From contig JAQWLH010000085.1 in the NCBI GenBank assembly GCA_029247405.1, forward strand, positions 1 through 35,545: a stretch of 35,545 bases of DNA, read 5' to 3'. Made by a program: the position numbers and the translations under genes. Shown here in pieces: positions 1-8,715 of the stretch. The notes beneath the pieces are model-generated. The model saw only the letters and a list, made by a program, of their open reading frames with translations. It made no database searches and was not told where the DNA came from. Numbering within the stretch: position 1 is the first letter of the stretch; every line of letters begins with the position of its first letter. Origin of the DNA: Mariniblastus sp. (GTDB taxonomy: Bacteria > Planctomycetota > Planctomycetia > Pirellulales > Pirellulaceae).

Positions 1-574
1 CGTTTACTTCGAGCAACAAGGGGCGTTTACGGGTGAAACCAGCCCAAATATGCTGACCGATATTGGTTGCAGCTTTGTCATTTTGGGACATAGCGAGAGA
101 CGACATGTCATTGGCGAAACCGACGAATTAATTAACAAAAAAGTCTATGCTGCCTTGGAAGCCGGACTGACTCCGGTACTTTGCGTTGGTGAGTCACTCG
201 ACGATCGGGAGGCGGGCAACACTCAGGATGTGGTCAAATCGCAATTTAGCGGATCACTAGCTGGTATGAGCGAAGATCAAATACGCAAGACCGTGATCGC
301 TTATGAGCAAGTTTGGGCCATCGGGACCGGAAAAACAGCCTCACCCGCTCAGGCACAGGAAGTCCACGCTGACCTTCGCAAATTGATTGCTGAACGCTAC
401 AATTCTGAGACTTCAGAGGCGATTCGAATTCTTTATGGCGGAAGCGTCAAACCTGATAATGCAGCTGAATTGATGTCCCAAACCGACATTGATGGCGCGT
501 TGGTCGGTGGGGCTTCACTTAAAGCTCCAAGTTTCACTGCCATTATTAATGCTGCCAACGTAAGTGCGGCTTAG
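1..574 (+). CDS. tpiA: Triosephosphate isomerase, 3' part (start lies before the window)
   Basis: Glycolytic enzyme interconverting dihydroxyacetone phosphate and glyceraldehyde 3-phosphate in the cytoplasm. The frame is open from the first bases, reading [18 protein letters not shown], so the ATG at 50 is internal and the catalytic Lys near the N-terminus is outside the window. Seen in the visible part: the GHSERR segment with the electrophilic His, the catalytic Glu in [14 protein letters not shown], which continues into flexible loop 6, and the phosphate-binding GGSVKPDNA near the C-terminus. About 190 residues of a usual 250 are present. It is followed after about 75 bases by secG, a common neighbour. 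No truncation other than the window edge. Confidence 0.97.
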   Translation, partial: VYFEQQGAFTGETSPNMLTDIGCSFVILGHSERRHVIGETDELINKKVYAALEAGLTPVLCVGESLDDREAGNTQDVVKSQFSGSLAGMSEDQIRKTVIAYEQVWAIGTGKTASPAQAQEVHADLRKLIAERYNSETSEAIRILYGGSVKPDNAAELMSQTDIDGALVGGASLKAPSFTAIINAANVSAA

Positions 575-649
575 ATCGCTTTGGCAGCAAAGCTCACTGA
601 CCCATTATTAATCAACCCAAAAACACAAACGCGTAATTCGAGAACGAAC

Positions 650-1261
650 ATGGCTTTGGCTCAACTCACCTCAAATATGAACCTTGGATTGATTGCTGAG
701 ATCGAACTGGGGCTCTTACTGCTTCAGGGACTTCTGTTACTTTCATCAATCTTTTTGATGCTCTTGGTGCTCGTTCAGCGCGGCAAAGGTGGTGGACTGA
801 CGGGAGCTCTTGGCGGCATGGGCGGCCAAAGTGCTTTCGGCTCAAAAGCAGGCGATGCATTTACCAAAATTACAGTGATCACCGCAGCGATATGGATCTT
901 TCTCTGTATGCTGACAATCGCAACTTACAATCCTCCACCGCAGCCCCAAACAGCTGCCGACAAAGCGGCCTTATCTGGCATGGGTGCCCTGGAGCAAGAA
1001 AACGCAGACAACGACACTGAGTCAACCAATGATGCTGAAAATAGTACTTCGGGTGAGACGGGAACGACTGGAGATTCAACCCCAAATTCCTCAACGGACC
1101 AAGAATTGGATCCTTCGGCATCAGTTTCTGTCGACAGTGACGGAGTGGTAACGGTTGAACCCAACCTGAGCGGACCGGAAGACTCAGAGGCGGGTGACTC
1201 TGGAGCATCAACTGGCTCCGATGGAAATGAAGCCAACGAGAACTCGGGTGATAAAAAGTAG
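650..1261 (+). CDS. secG: Preprotein translocase subunit SecG
   Basis: Small auxiliary subunit of the SecYEG channel in the inner membrane. From the ATG at 650 the protein has 203 residues with two membrane helices (about 20-43 and 73-92) and, between them, the SecG signature [16 protein letters not shown] followed by [12 protein letters not shown]. The C-terminal half (about 95-203) is an acidic Asn/Ser/Glu/Asp-rich low-complexity tail, unusually long because many bacterial SecG proteins are about 75-130 residues. The frame is also open from a TTG at 581, but that extension is polar and has no SecG counterpart, so 650 is preferred (677 is a further candidate). Likely co-transcribed with tpiA. 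Confidence 0.93.
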   Translation: MALAQLTSNMNLGLIAEIELGLLLLQGLLLLSSIFLMLLVLVQRGKGGGLTGALGGMGGQSAFGSKAGDAFTKITVITAAIWIFLCMLTIATYNPPPQPQTAADKAALSGMGALEQENADNDTESTNDAENSTSGETGTTGDSTPNSSTDQELDPSASVSVDSDGVVTVEPNLSGPEDSEAGDSGASTGSDGNEANENSGDKK

Positions 1262-1562
1262 GCGGCTAAAACGAACCTCGGGCTCCTAGAACAGCTCTGG
1301 TTTAACAGAGTGCCAGCTTAGACGTATCCTATTTTTTCCCAAGTCAGTCGACAAATATTCTGACTGGATTATCCCTTCAAAACTGGTCATGGCCTAATTG
1401 AAGGAGCTTGACTCAAGCAAATGCTTAATTTGATGGGAGGCTCTGGGCGCTCAACCCTTGGCCCGAACGCAGGCCTCCCTGTAGATTCTTGATGGGACGC
1501 GTACCCCTATCCATTCACACCTCGCCGATTCCAAACACCGCCTTCGACAGGGAGATCGTCTT
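1262..1562. other. Spacer between secG and yicC
   Basis: About 300 bases with no credible gene. It holds a short perfect palindrome GCTTGAcTCAAGC at 1406-1418, directly followed by an overlapping AAGCA-AA-TGCTT inverted repeat, about 145 bases before yicC. These could be an operator for the yicC-gmk-rpoZ-coa run, but repeats this short can arise by chance. A weak CTCTG/CAGAG hairpin lies near 1294-1311; it has no T-run and is not called as a terminator. Confidence 0.4.
1549..1554 (+). promoter_or_regulatory. Shine-Dalgarno AGGGAG for yicC that supports the TTG start
   Basis: AGGGAG ends 8 bases before the TTG at 1563. The spacing fits the TTG better than the downstream ATG at 1575, and initiation at the TTG restores the family-typical opening M-x-x-SMTGHG. 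Confidence 0.65.
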
Positions 1563-2432
1563 TTGTTACTCAGCATGACAGGTCACGGACAGGCTTCGAC
1601 ACAAAATGATCAGGTCCGAGTTGTGGCAGAGGTAAGAACCGTCAACAACCGATTCTTGAAAACCAGCATCAATTGCGACCTCGATGCCGCCCATCAATCG
1701 AAACTTGAATCCTTAATCAAGAAGCATGTCAGACGGGGAAGCGTCAACCTTCGCGTCAAAACTCAAATACTCGAATCTGGTAGTGAGCACAAACTCAATG
1801 AAGCTGCTCTCCGGTCCTACTGGTTACAACTTTCCGAAGTCGCAGGTAACAGCCAGTCGATTAATATCGAATCACTGCTTTTGTTGCCGGGCGTCGTCGA
1901 AACCAACATCGACGAAACACTGACTGAAACCGTTTGGCCACTGGCGAAACAAGCAGCCATTGAGGCTCTTGAAAGCCTCAACCAGATGCGAAAAATCGAG
2001 GGGGAGGTCATGCAAAAAGACATGCTCGCCAACTCGGATCTGATCCTCCAACATCTCGATTCAGTCAAGCAATATGCTCCACAGGTTATCGAGAGTTACT
2101 CTCGACGGATGACGGACCGAATCAATAGCTTGCTCGAGTCCCACGACGTAACCATTGATCCAACTGCCATCATCAAAGAAGTCGGCGTGTTCGCCGAAAA
2201 AGTGGATATTTCCGAAGAGACGGTTCGACTGGGAAGCCATGTTGAGCAGTTTCAAAAGATCGTTAACGCTGAAAATAGCGATGGGAAAAAACTGGACTTC
2301 CTGGTTCAGGAAATGCTTCGAGAAACCAACACAATCGGTTCCAAAGCAAACAATGTCGAAATTGCCAAACAGGTCGTGGAGATCAAGTCGGCCATCGAAC
2401 GCATTCGTGAAATGGTGCAAAACGTAGAATAG
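1563..2432 (+). CDS. yicC: YicC/YloC family protein
   Basis: Member of the YicC/YloC family, some members of which are reported to be endoribonucleases; the role here is inferred from family only. The 289 residues match the usual length (about 290). Seen: the N-terminal SMTGHG motif, then EVRTVNNRFLKTSI, the middle helical part, and the C-terminal DUF1732 signature KLDFLVQEMLRETNTIGSKA ending in IREMVQNVE. The start is TTG at 1563, chosen for its good ribosome binding site and because the family begins M-x-x-SMTG. It heads the run yicC-gmk-rpoZ-coaC-coaB, a gene order recurring in many bacteria. Confidence 0.93.
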   Translation: MLLSMTGHGQASTQNDQVRVVAEVRTVNNRFLKTSINCDLDAAHQSKLESLIKKHVRRGSVNLRVKTQILESGSEHKLNEAALRSYWLQLSEVAGNSQSINIESLLLLPGVVETNIDETLTETVWPLAKQAAIEALESLNQMRKIEGEVMQKDMLANSDLILQHLDSVKQYAPQVIESYSRRMTDRINSLLESHDVTIDPTAIIKEVGVFAEKVDISEETVRLGSHVEQFQKIVNAENSDGKKLDFLVQEMLRETNTIGSKANNVEIAKQVVEIKSAIERIREMVQNVE

Positions 2433-2493
2433 GTTTGCCCGACGACCCTCCAATCGAATCAAGACGATCAAATCCGGACTCTCAAGCAGAAAC

Positions 2494-3096
2494 ATGGACA
2501 CACCCCCACACAACCCATCAAGCCAAACGAAACCCGGACGCGTGGTCATCGTTTCAGGTCCATCTGGGGTGGGGAAAACAACAGTTTTGAAAAAGCTGTT
2601 TGCCGAGTGCGACATGCCATTGGTTGAAAGCATTTCGGCCACAACGCGGCCCAAACGCCCCGGAGAGGTCGACGGGGTGAGTTATCGCTACCTCACCGAT
2701 GAGGAATTCCAGAAACACCTTGCCAACGACAATTTCCTCGAGAGTTGTGAGGTTTTTGGGCGTGGTTATTGGTACGGAACCCTGCGGGGCCCGGTTACCA
2801 CTAGCCTTTTAGAGGGAAAATGGATACTCTTAGAGATTGACGTGGAAGGGGCTGCCAAAGTCTTGAAACATTACCCGGACGCAGTCACAATCTTTATTCA
2901 CCCGGGAAGCCTCGAAGAGCTCGAGCGACGTTTACGCGGTCGAGATACCGAAACTGAAGAATCACTGATCCGCCGCCTCGAAGTGGCCAAACGCGAACTC
3001 GACGCAGCGGACACCTATCGCCAGATTGTCACTAACGTATCGGTTGAACAAACTGCCAGTGACATTTGTCGTTTATTACAAGCGGAGAAAAACTGA
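2494..3096 (+). CDS. gmk: Guanylate kinase
   Basis: Phosphorylates GMP to GDP with ATP, in the cytoplasm. 200 residues, normal for the family. Seen: the P-loop SGPSGVGKTT near residues 21-30, the GMP-binding SATTRPKRPGEVDGVSYRY, EVFGRGYWYGT, the Walker-B-like LLEIDVEGA, and the lid RLRGRDTETEESLIRRLE. The stop TGA at 3094-3096 directly abuts the ATG of the next gene (rpoZ), so the two are almost certainly translated from one message. Start ATG 2494 has no strong ribosome binding site; a slightly shorter start cannot be excluded. Confidence 0.97.
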   Translation: MDTPPHNPSSQTKPGRVVIVSGPSGVGKTTVLKKLFAECDMPLVESISATTRPKRPGEVDGVSYRYLTDEEFQKHLANDNFLESCEVFGRGYWYGTLRGPVTTSLLEGKWILLEIDVEGAAKVLKHYPDAVTIFIHPGSLEELERRLRGRDTETEESLIRRLEVAKRELDAADTYRQIVTNVSVEQTASDICRLLQAEKN

Positions 3097-3357
3097 ATGT
3101 ACGACGAGTTGAAAGAAGAAGAAATCGTTCGCAAAGTCGGCGGGCGTTTCAAATTATCAACCCTGATTCAAAAGCGCATGGTTCAACTTAACCAAGGTGC
3201 GCGACCGTTGGTTGATACCAATATCGAAGACAAAATGGCCATCGTTTTGCAGGAGATCCTTCAGGACAAAATCTACCTCGATACTTCCGCCAATGTTGGC
3301 GTTACCGGCTCGCCAGATTTTGATGACACTCCTGAGTTGAATCTCGACGATCTGTAA
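3097..3357 (+). CDS. rpoZ: RNA polymerase omega subunit
   Basis: Small assembly and stability subunit that binds beta-prime of RNA polymerase. 86 residues. The segment [27 protein letters not shown], here given as its two halves [14 protein letters not shown] and [13 protein letters not shown], matches the omega core (Arg-Phe-x-Leu, then the Gln/Arg-rich helix), and ILQDKIYLD matches the C-terminal helix. The position directly after gmk supports it strongly. GGAG at 3086-3089 serves as ribosome binding site inside the end of gmk. Confidence 0.9.
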   Translation: MYDELKEEEIVRKVGGRFKLSTLIQKRMVQLNQGARPLVDTNIEDKMAIVLQEILQDKIYLDTSANVGVTGSPDFDDTPELNLDDL

Positions 3358-3374
3358 ACCAGAACTCTGTTGAT

Positions 3375-3914
3375 TTGAAACCAGTGAAAGAAATTATCAT
3401 TGCTGTTACCGGAGGCGTGGCTGCTTTCAAAGCCGCCGCGCTTGCCAGTCAACTTGTGCAAGACGGATTCTCTGTCCGCGCAGTGATGACTCCCAGTGCG
3501 CAAAACTTCGTAGGTTCAGCAACTTTTGCCGCACTTACTGGACAAAGCGTGGTAACCGAAACGTTTGACTCACAATTTCCTCTGGGTGCCCACATCGAAT
3601 TGGCTCGCTCAGCAGACCTCTTGTGTGTGGCTCCCGCCACCGCCAACTTTCTCGCCAAAGCAGCACACGGTATCGCGGATGACCTGATCAGTACTTTGTA
3701 TCTGTGCTTCACGGGAACGGTGATCGTCGCTCCGGCCATGAACTGCGAAATGTGGGACAAAGCAGCCGTCCAACGAAATGTAAAACAACTCCAAACGGAC
3801 GGCATTCACGTGATTGAGCCGCAGGAAGGCTGGTTGAGCTGTCGCACCAAAGGCATGGGTCGTATGGCTGCCCCCGAAGACATCGCCAGTGTGATTGTTG
3901 ACAAAACCCAGTAG
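3375..3914 (+). CDS. coaC: Phosphopantothenoylcysteine decarboxylase (stand-alone CoaC)
   Basis: FMN-dependent (HFCD family) enzyme that decarboxylates phosphopantothenoylcysteine to phosphopantetheine in coenzyme A synthesis. 179 residues, the length of a CoaC domain alone. Seen: the N-terminal flavin-binding AVTGGVAAFKAA, catalytic His in GAHIELARSADLLCVAPATANFLAK, the substrate-binding PAMNCEMW motif, and the Cys of the flexible flap in GWLSCRTKGMGRM. The TTG start at 3375 is a best guess; GTG 3384 is also possible. In many bacteria this domain is fused to CoaB; here it ends in a stop and coaB has its own start. Confidence 0.93.
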   Translation: MKPVKEIIIAVTGGVAAFKAAALASQLVQDGFSVRAVMTPSAQNFVGSATFAALTGQSVVTETFDSQFPLGAHIELARSADLLCVAPATANFLAKAAHGIADDLISTLYLCFTGTVIVAPAMNCEMWDKAAVQRNVKQLQTDGIHVIEPQEGWLSCRTKGMGRMAAPEDIASVIVDKTQ

Positions 3915-4059
3915 AGTCCTCGGTCGAAAAGATTTCGCTTTATCCCGCGTCATTAACCGACAACGACTGATTTCTTTCCGCCGCGAATTGCCGCCACCCA
4001 CGAATTCAGATCTTAAAACGCACCGGAAACTCAAGGCTCAAAAACTCGAGGCATACTCC

Positions 4060-4695
4060 ATGGCAAAGATTTTGATTACGTCGGGGCCCACGCGGCAATA
4101 CCTCGACCCGGTACGATATATCAGTAATGCTTCCAGTGGACAAATGGGGAGATGCCTTGCTCAAGCCGCCCTCGATTTAGGGCACAAAGTCACAATTGTC
4201 TCCGGTCCAGTCGTTGTTGATTATCCAGTTGGTGCGACGATCATCCCCGTGGTCTCCACCGAGGAAATGCTCGAACAGGCCTCTTTGGCATTTGAAAGCT
4301 GTGATGGACTAATTGGAGCCGCCGCACCATGTGATTATCGACCGGTGGATGTGGCTGACCATAAGATCAAAAAAACAGGCGACACGCTTACTATTCATCT
4401 GCTTGAAACCAGTGATGTTGTTGCGACCTTGGGCGCGCGAAAAAAGGCGGATCAATGGTCTGTCGGGTTTGCGTTAGAAACAGAAGACGCAAGGTTCCGC
4501 GCCATCACGAAACTTCAAAAAAAGAATTGTGACTTGGTAGTCCTTAATGGAATCTCCGCTATGAATTCCAACAGTAACCAAGTCGAAATCATCGCCCCCA
4601 GCGGAGAAGTGGTCGAATCTGTCTCCGGCAGCAAAGAAGTCGTCGGTGCCAAAATCTTGGCAGTCATTCAAGAACGCTTAATCCAGTCGCACTAG
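4060..4695 (+). CDS. coaB: Phosphopantothenate-cysteine ligase (stand-alone CoaB)
   Basis: Joins 4-phosphopantothenate and cysteine with nucleotide activation, the step before CoaC. 211 residues from ATG 4060. Seen: KILITSGPTRQYLDPVRYISN followed by ASSGQMG, here described as the nucleotide-binding start with the conserved Asn-x-Ser-Ser-Gly; GAAAPCDYRP; and the DHKIKK loop with the catalytic-region lysines. A GAGG at 4048-4051, 8 bases upstream, supports this start. The frame is open further upstream to 3895, overlapping the end of coaC in another frame, which suggests a former fusion broken by a frameshift. Confidence 0.93.
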   Translation: MAKILITSGPTRQYLDPVRYISNASSGQMGRCLAQAALDLGHKVTIVSGPVVVDYPVGATIIPVVSTEEMLEQASLAFESCDGLIGAAAPCDYRPVDVADHKIKKTGDTLTIHLLETSDVVATLGARKKADQWSVGFALETEDARFRAITKLQKKNCDLVVLNGISAMNSNSNQVEIIAPSGEVVESVSGSKEVVGAKILAVIQERLIQSH

Positions 4696-4763
4696 CGTTT
4701 CAACTCATCACTGGATCGTCCCGCACCAAACATTCACTTCGCTATCATCGGCTTGCAGCCAAT

Positions 4764-7205
4764 TTACACCGATCCGGGAACCGACTGCTTCAACGCCGAA
4801 GACAACTCATTCAGACTCAAGTCGATCTGCTCGGTTAACTCCCGGTCGAGCTGCTGCTGGCCAAATCTGACTTCGTTAAAAATTTCAGTTACCTCGTGTA
4901 CGGTAGAGCGAATCAACTTGGCCGATGGATGGGATTCAAATTTGGTGGATACCTCGCTGGCAAACTCACGATGAGTCTGACTTGGAGCACGTTCCAGTTC
5001 ATAACACAACAAAATATTCTGCAACTTAAGGTAAAAACCTGTCGGATTGCCGCGCGTGGACCGATCCATCACCCACTGCCCGAGCCCGGGGCTAATGAAC
5101 GAAATTGCTCCTGCAAAAACTCTTCGAAGCACCCCCACTCGTTTTGTTCCTCGATTAGGACTGGCTTTGAATTGAGCACGAACCCAAAACGCCAAAAACA
5201 AAAGCATGACCAATCCTGCGGCCAGATATTTAAATACCTGGCTTCGCGTCGCTCCTGCAGCCGACCTCAACCGGCTGTCCCACTTCTCGATATCCAAATC
5301 ATTGAGAAAAGCGAACATCGGTAATGACAATACCTCGCTGTTTTCCGTTGACCGAGATTCCATTCCCAGCACGTAGTCATCCCAAACCTTTCTCGCTAAA
5401 TCGATCGCTTCATCTCCAACACTTCCTTCAACGGACAGCTCTGACAGCGGCGTGGGATCCAATATCAGCCAAGCTCCACCAGGGCCTGCCTGGCCCGTTG
5501 AAAACATTTCTTCAGTGCAGTCTTCAGGACGGAGATAGGCTTCGACCCAAGCATGTGCGTGCTTGGCACGCACCAGATAGTTCCCAGACAAGTTGTTGAA
5601 CTCAGCGCCGTAAAATCCGACCACCAACCTTGTGGGAATATCTTGATGGCGAAGCATCAACGTCAACGCAGACGCATACAATTCGCAATGCCCACTGCGG
5701 TGATTTCGAAAAAAATCTTCGATTGGATCCAATGCTTCGTCGCGAACGACCTTTCGAAAGTCCAACGTATAACTAAATTCAGTTGGGTTAAGAAAGAAAC
5801 TCTCCATCTCGCGAAGCATTTCCAATCGCGTACGCTTCGCAGCTCGGCACGATTCACCAATTTTTTCTGCGGCAGTCGCCAGGGTAGGGTACCGCTGGGA
5901 ATCCATTTGGGTTAACCACTGCCGCTGCGGCGGATCATGTGATATCGGTCGTTGCGTAAACGTCTTGGTATTGGAAATGTAAGGCCAGGCGCGAGAAAAT
6001 TGCCCACGACGATCGATCAGAGTCTCAGCCGTGTATTTGTAGGGCGCCATCCCAATCGTCTCTTGGGGTTTACCGCGTGTGAGCGCTGAAATTTCGTGGC
6101 AGAAAGAAATTTCCTTGGGCGTTTTCGCGGCACGATAAAACGGCATCAATCCATAGATTAAAGGATCAGCTGTTTCACTCATCGTGATTGTCTGATTAAC
6201 CAATGTGCCATTGGTTTGAGGCGAATAAGGAAGCTCCTGAAAGACTTCCTGAAAGACGCGATCGTGCGGAGCACGCCAATTTGTTTTTCCATCCTCGATC
6301 ACGAGGCTGGAGAGTGCCAAACCGCGAAAATAAGGGGCCTGCCCAGCCAAGGGTAACGCCTCGCCAGTTGAAGCATCCTCAAAACTGACTCGGAAAACCA
6401 GACTATTCGACTGTGCAATGACCCCTCGTTCATCAAGGTCTACCGCCTTGTTCCCGCCGGTGGTACGAACCTGAACGTTGGCCGGGCCAAACCACGGTTT
6501 AGCATGGCGGGGCACCATGTAGAACAAAATGGAGGTGAAAATAGTTGAAACGCCAATCCAAAGTAGCAAATGGAGAACCATCGGCCGAATCGTTGATTGC
6601 GACCGCTGATGCGAATCAAAAAACGTCAACGGACGAGTGAGCGGTCGGTTGATTAACGTATCCCTCTCATCGGGCGACTCAGTCAGACTGTGATTTTTTA
6701 ATTGGAATGCCGAAACCCGATTACGTCGCTTGATATCAACAGCGTCGGTGTAGATCGACTGCAAGATCATCGCCACGCCAACCACCACAAAATAGAGGAG
6801 GAACAACAATCCCGCTTCGAGATTCAATGAAAAAATCGCGCTGACAACCACTTGGAGTAAACTCAGAACCAGCACTTGCCAATTGAGCCGCGGCGTTTTT
6901 TCCTGAAACATCAAAACCGTTTGCAAATAAACCAGCAGATTAGCAACCGAAACCAGTTTGCCTGCATTGTCTACCGAGAAAAAATCTTTCATCGCCAAAA
7001 ACAAGATAACGATCGAAGCCACGTTGGCGAGGAATCCTTCGATGCGAAAAAGCTTGAAACAATCGGTAATCAAAAACCCAAGCGTCGCACCAACCACGCC
7101 GATGGTGACCATGCGCGTACTCTCCATACTCATCCCCAGCAACAAACTGCTAATCAGGACGAGCACGTAAAGTGTGATCTGGATAAGACGTTTAACTTCG
7201 AGCAT
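4764..7205 (-). CDS. Transglutaminase-like membrane protein (TgpA/DUF3488 type)
   Basis: Inner-membrane protein with an extracytoplasmic transglutaminase-like cysteine-peptidase fold. 813 residues: clustered membrane helices within about 8-150, another at about 208-230, an extracytoplasmic part, then the transglutaminase core with Cys507 in SGHCELYASAL, His551 in KHAHAWVEAYL and Asp583 in LILDPTP, which form the expected triad. A further helix lies near 665-685 and a cytoplasmic helical tail follows. It is the last gene of a moxR-DUF58-tgpA operon and its ATG overlaps the end of the DUF58 gene by 14 bases, implying translational coupling. The substrate is unknown; related operons are linked to envelope functions. 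Confidence 0.92.
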   Translation of the reverse strand: MLEVKRLIQITLYVLVLISSLLLGMSMESTRMVTIGVVGATLGFLITDCFKLFRIEGFLANVASIVILFLAMKDFFSVDNAGKLVSVANLLVYLQTVLMFQEKTPRLNWQVLVLSLLQVVVSAIFSLNLEAGLLFLLYFVVVGVAMILQSIYTDAVDIKRRNRVSAFQLKNHSLTESPDERDTLINRPLTRPLTFFDSHQRSQSTIRPMVLHLLLWIGVSTIFTSILFYMVPRHAKPWFGPANVQVRTTGGNKAVDLDERGVIAQSNSLVFRVSFEDASTGEALPLAGQAPYFRGLALSSLVIEDGKTNWRAPHDRVFQEVFQELPYSPQTNGTLVNQTITMSETADPLIYGLMPFYRAAKTPKEISFCHEISALTRGKPQETIGMAPYKYTAETLIDRRGQFSRAWPYISNTKTFTQRPISHDPPQRQWLTQMDSQRYPTLATAAEKIGESCRAAKRTRLEMLREMESFFLNPTEFSYTLDFRKVVRDEALDPIEDFFRNHRSGHCELYASALTLMLRHQDIPTRLVVGFYGAEFNNLSGNYLVRAKHAHAWVEAYLRPEDCTEEMFSTGQAGPGGAWLILDPTPLSELSVEGSVGDEAIDLARKVWDDYVLGMESRSTENSEVLSLPMFAFLNDLDIEKWDSRLRSAAGATRSQVFKYLAAGLVMLLFLAFWVRAQFKASPNRGTKRVGVLRRVFAGAISFISPGLGQWVMDRSTRGNPTGFYLKLQNILLCYELERAPSQTHREFASEVSTKFESHPSAKLIRSTVHEVTEIFNEVRFGQQQLDRELTEQIDLSLNELSSALKQSVPGSV

Positions 7206-8613
7206 CAGTTGCCCATTTGGATGAAAGTTCTTTCAGGGTGGCGATTTGGATTGGATCCTGCTCCATCTGGAAAATCGATCTAAAATCTTTAGATTCGACA
7301 TCTAGCCAACGAATCTGCGGCATGACCTGCCTCAACAAGCGAGCCGTTTTACCGCCTGCCTGAACCGAATCATTTGACTCAGGAACTTGTGAGGCTGAAC
7401 CGCGACCCGCAGTTCTTGAAGAGAAAACTGCCGGGCAGGGGCGAGAGCTTACCACGTACAACGGAGTACCAGTCGAAACACGTTGAGCGACGTCTCCCAT
7501 GGCCGTCAGTAATTCTGGATCGGCGGACGTTTGGGCAACCGAAAGACGCGGCAGCACTGCTGCGATCAACGACTGTTGAGATCGACTATGACAAAGTTCG
7601 AATTGCCGACCACAAATACCGACGGCGATCTTCCCTTGCACCGCAGTCCCCAATTGCAGAATCGTTGTCGCGGCGAAACTTAAAACCCGTTCACAGGCTT
7701 CATTCCCATCTAATTCTTGTGGGTCAAACAGGTCAAGGATCAACGCAAAGTCACGGTTATTAGGCTGATCATGCTGCTTAATAATTGGCTGCCCCAATTT
7801 CGCCGACGTCCGCCAATGGATATTTTTTTTACTGTCCCCCGAACGCCAAGGTCGCAACGCATAGAACTCATCTTCTTCGAGAGCTCGTCTCCGTTTGATG
7901 GTTTCTGAGCCCGTTGCGATCGCTTGAACTCGTTGCTCCCAGGTTGGCTTAAGCTGACCAGTTTCCGGAGCAACATATTCCTCTTTCTGCATCGGCAAGA
8001 ACACCCTGCAAACAATCAATCCAAAGGGAAACGTGGTTGAAAGTGCCGCAGGTCCAAAAACGTACTTTCCCCGATTACCAAAATAAATTTGATAGGCGTC
8101 CACTTCAGATTCACAAGCTTTGACACAGGCGAATCCCAGCTTAGCTTCTGAGCGATTTGGATTCATTTTTCGACGACGAAACCTTGAAAATATCTCGCCG
8201 AACATCCGAGAACTCCAGCTTTCCGGGTTTTCATTCAACGATCCTGCGTTTTCCTGGATGGTTTGCTCAGACTCGACCACGCGTTCAATACGGTCGTTGA
8301 TGACAACGTTCCAAGCTGCGATGCCGTGGAGTTTGTTTCGGCAGGTCCAATGAATGCTCGCCGTTTCATTGGCGTGGAGCTGCCTGGAGATTCGCCGACT
8401 CGCCGTCAGAGATCGTATTCGACGCAGACCCAGTCGCCAATTAAGCAATAAAGGAGCGTACATCATGCCGGCCATGAAAATCAGCAGGTTCACGTTTCGC
8501 AGGACAGCCCCCACCGTGATAAAAACTAGCACGACAAGGTAAACCCAACCTTCAGGCGTCAACCTAAGCTCAGCAAGTTCTTTTCTTCGACGAGGCAATC
8601 GCGACCCTTTCAT
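7192..8613 (-). CDS. DUF58 domain protein
   Basis: Membrane-anchored DUF58 protein of 473 residues. Two N-terminal hydrophobic stretches (about 22-60), then a beta-rich part, then the DUF58 signature EEDEFYALRPWRSGD followed by KKNIHWRTSAKLG, and a VWA-like fold with ALILDLFDP. DUF58 proteins usually sit between a MoxR ATPase and a transglutaminase or VWA protein, exactly as here, and are thought to be partners or clients of the MoxR chaperone-like ATPase. The ATG at 8613 is preferred over the TTG immediately upstream (8616). Confidence 0.92.
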   Translation of the reverse strand: MKGSRLPRRRKELAELRLTPEGWVYLVVLVFITVGAVLRNVNLLIFMAGMMYAPLLLNWRLGLRRIRSLTASRRISRQLHANETASIHWTCRNKLHGIAAWNVVINDRIERVVESEQTIQENAGSLNENPESWSSRMFGEIFSRFRRRKMNPNRSEAKLGFACVKACESEVDAYQIYFGNRGKYVFGPAALSTTFPFGLIVCRVFLPMQKEEYVAPETGQLKPTWEQRVQAIATGSETIKRRRALEEDEFYALRPWRSGDSKKNIHWRTSAKLGQPIIKQHDQPNNRDFALILDLFDPQELDGNEACERVLSFAATTILQLGTAVQGKIAVGICGRQFELCHSRSQQSLIAAVLPRLSVAQTSADPELLTAMGDVAQRVSTGTPLYVVSSRPCPAVFSSRTAGRGSASQVPESNDSVQAGGKTARLLRQVMPQIRWLDVESKDFRSIFQMEQDPIQIATLKELSSKWATDARS

Positions 8614-8715
8614 CAACTAATCACAGGCTTCAACGGGGAAATTTTCGACAACACTTTGACCGCCCCCAAGATTGAACCTCACTGAATGAACCTGAGTTGG
8701 CAGTCTGACCCAAGA

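Noticed and set aside
2061-2654. Long - strand frame opposite yicC and gmk
   Set aside because: It is the shadow of two well-supported genes and has no domain.
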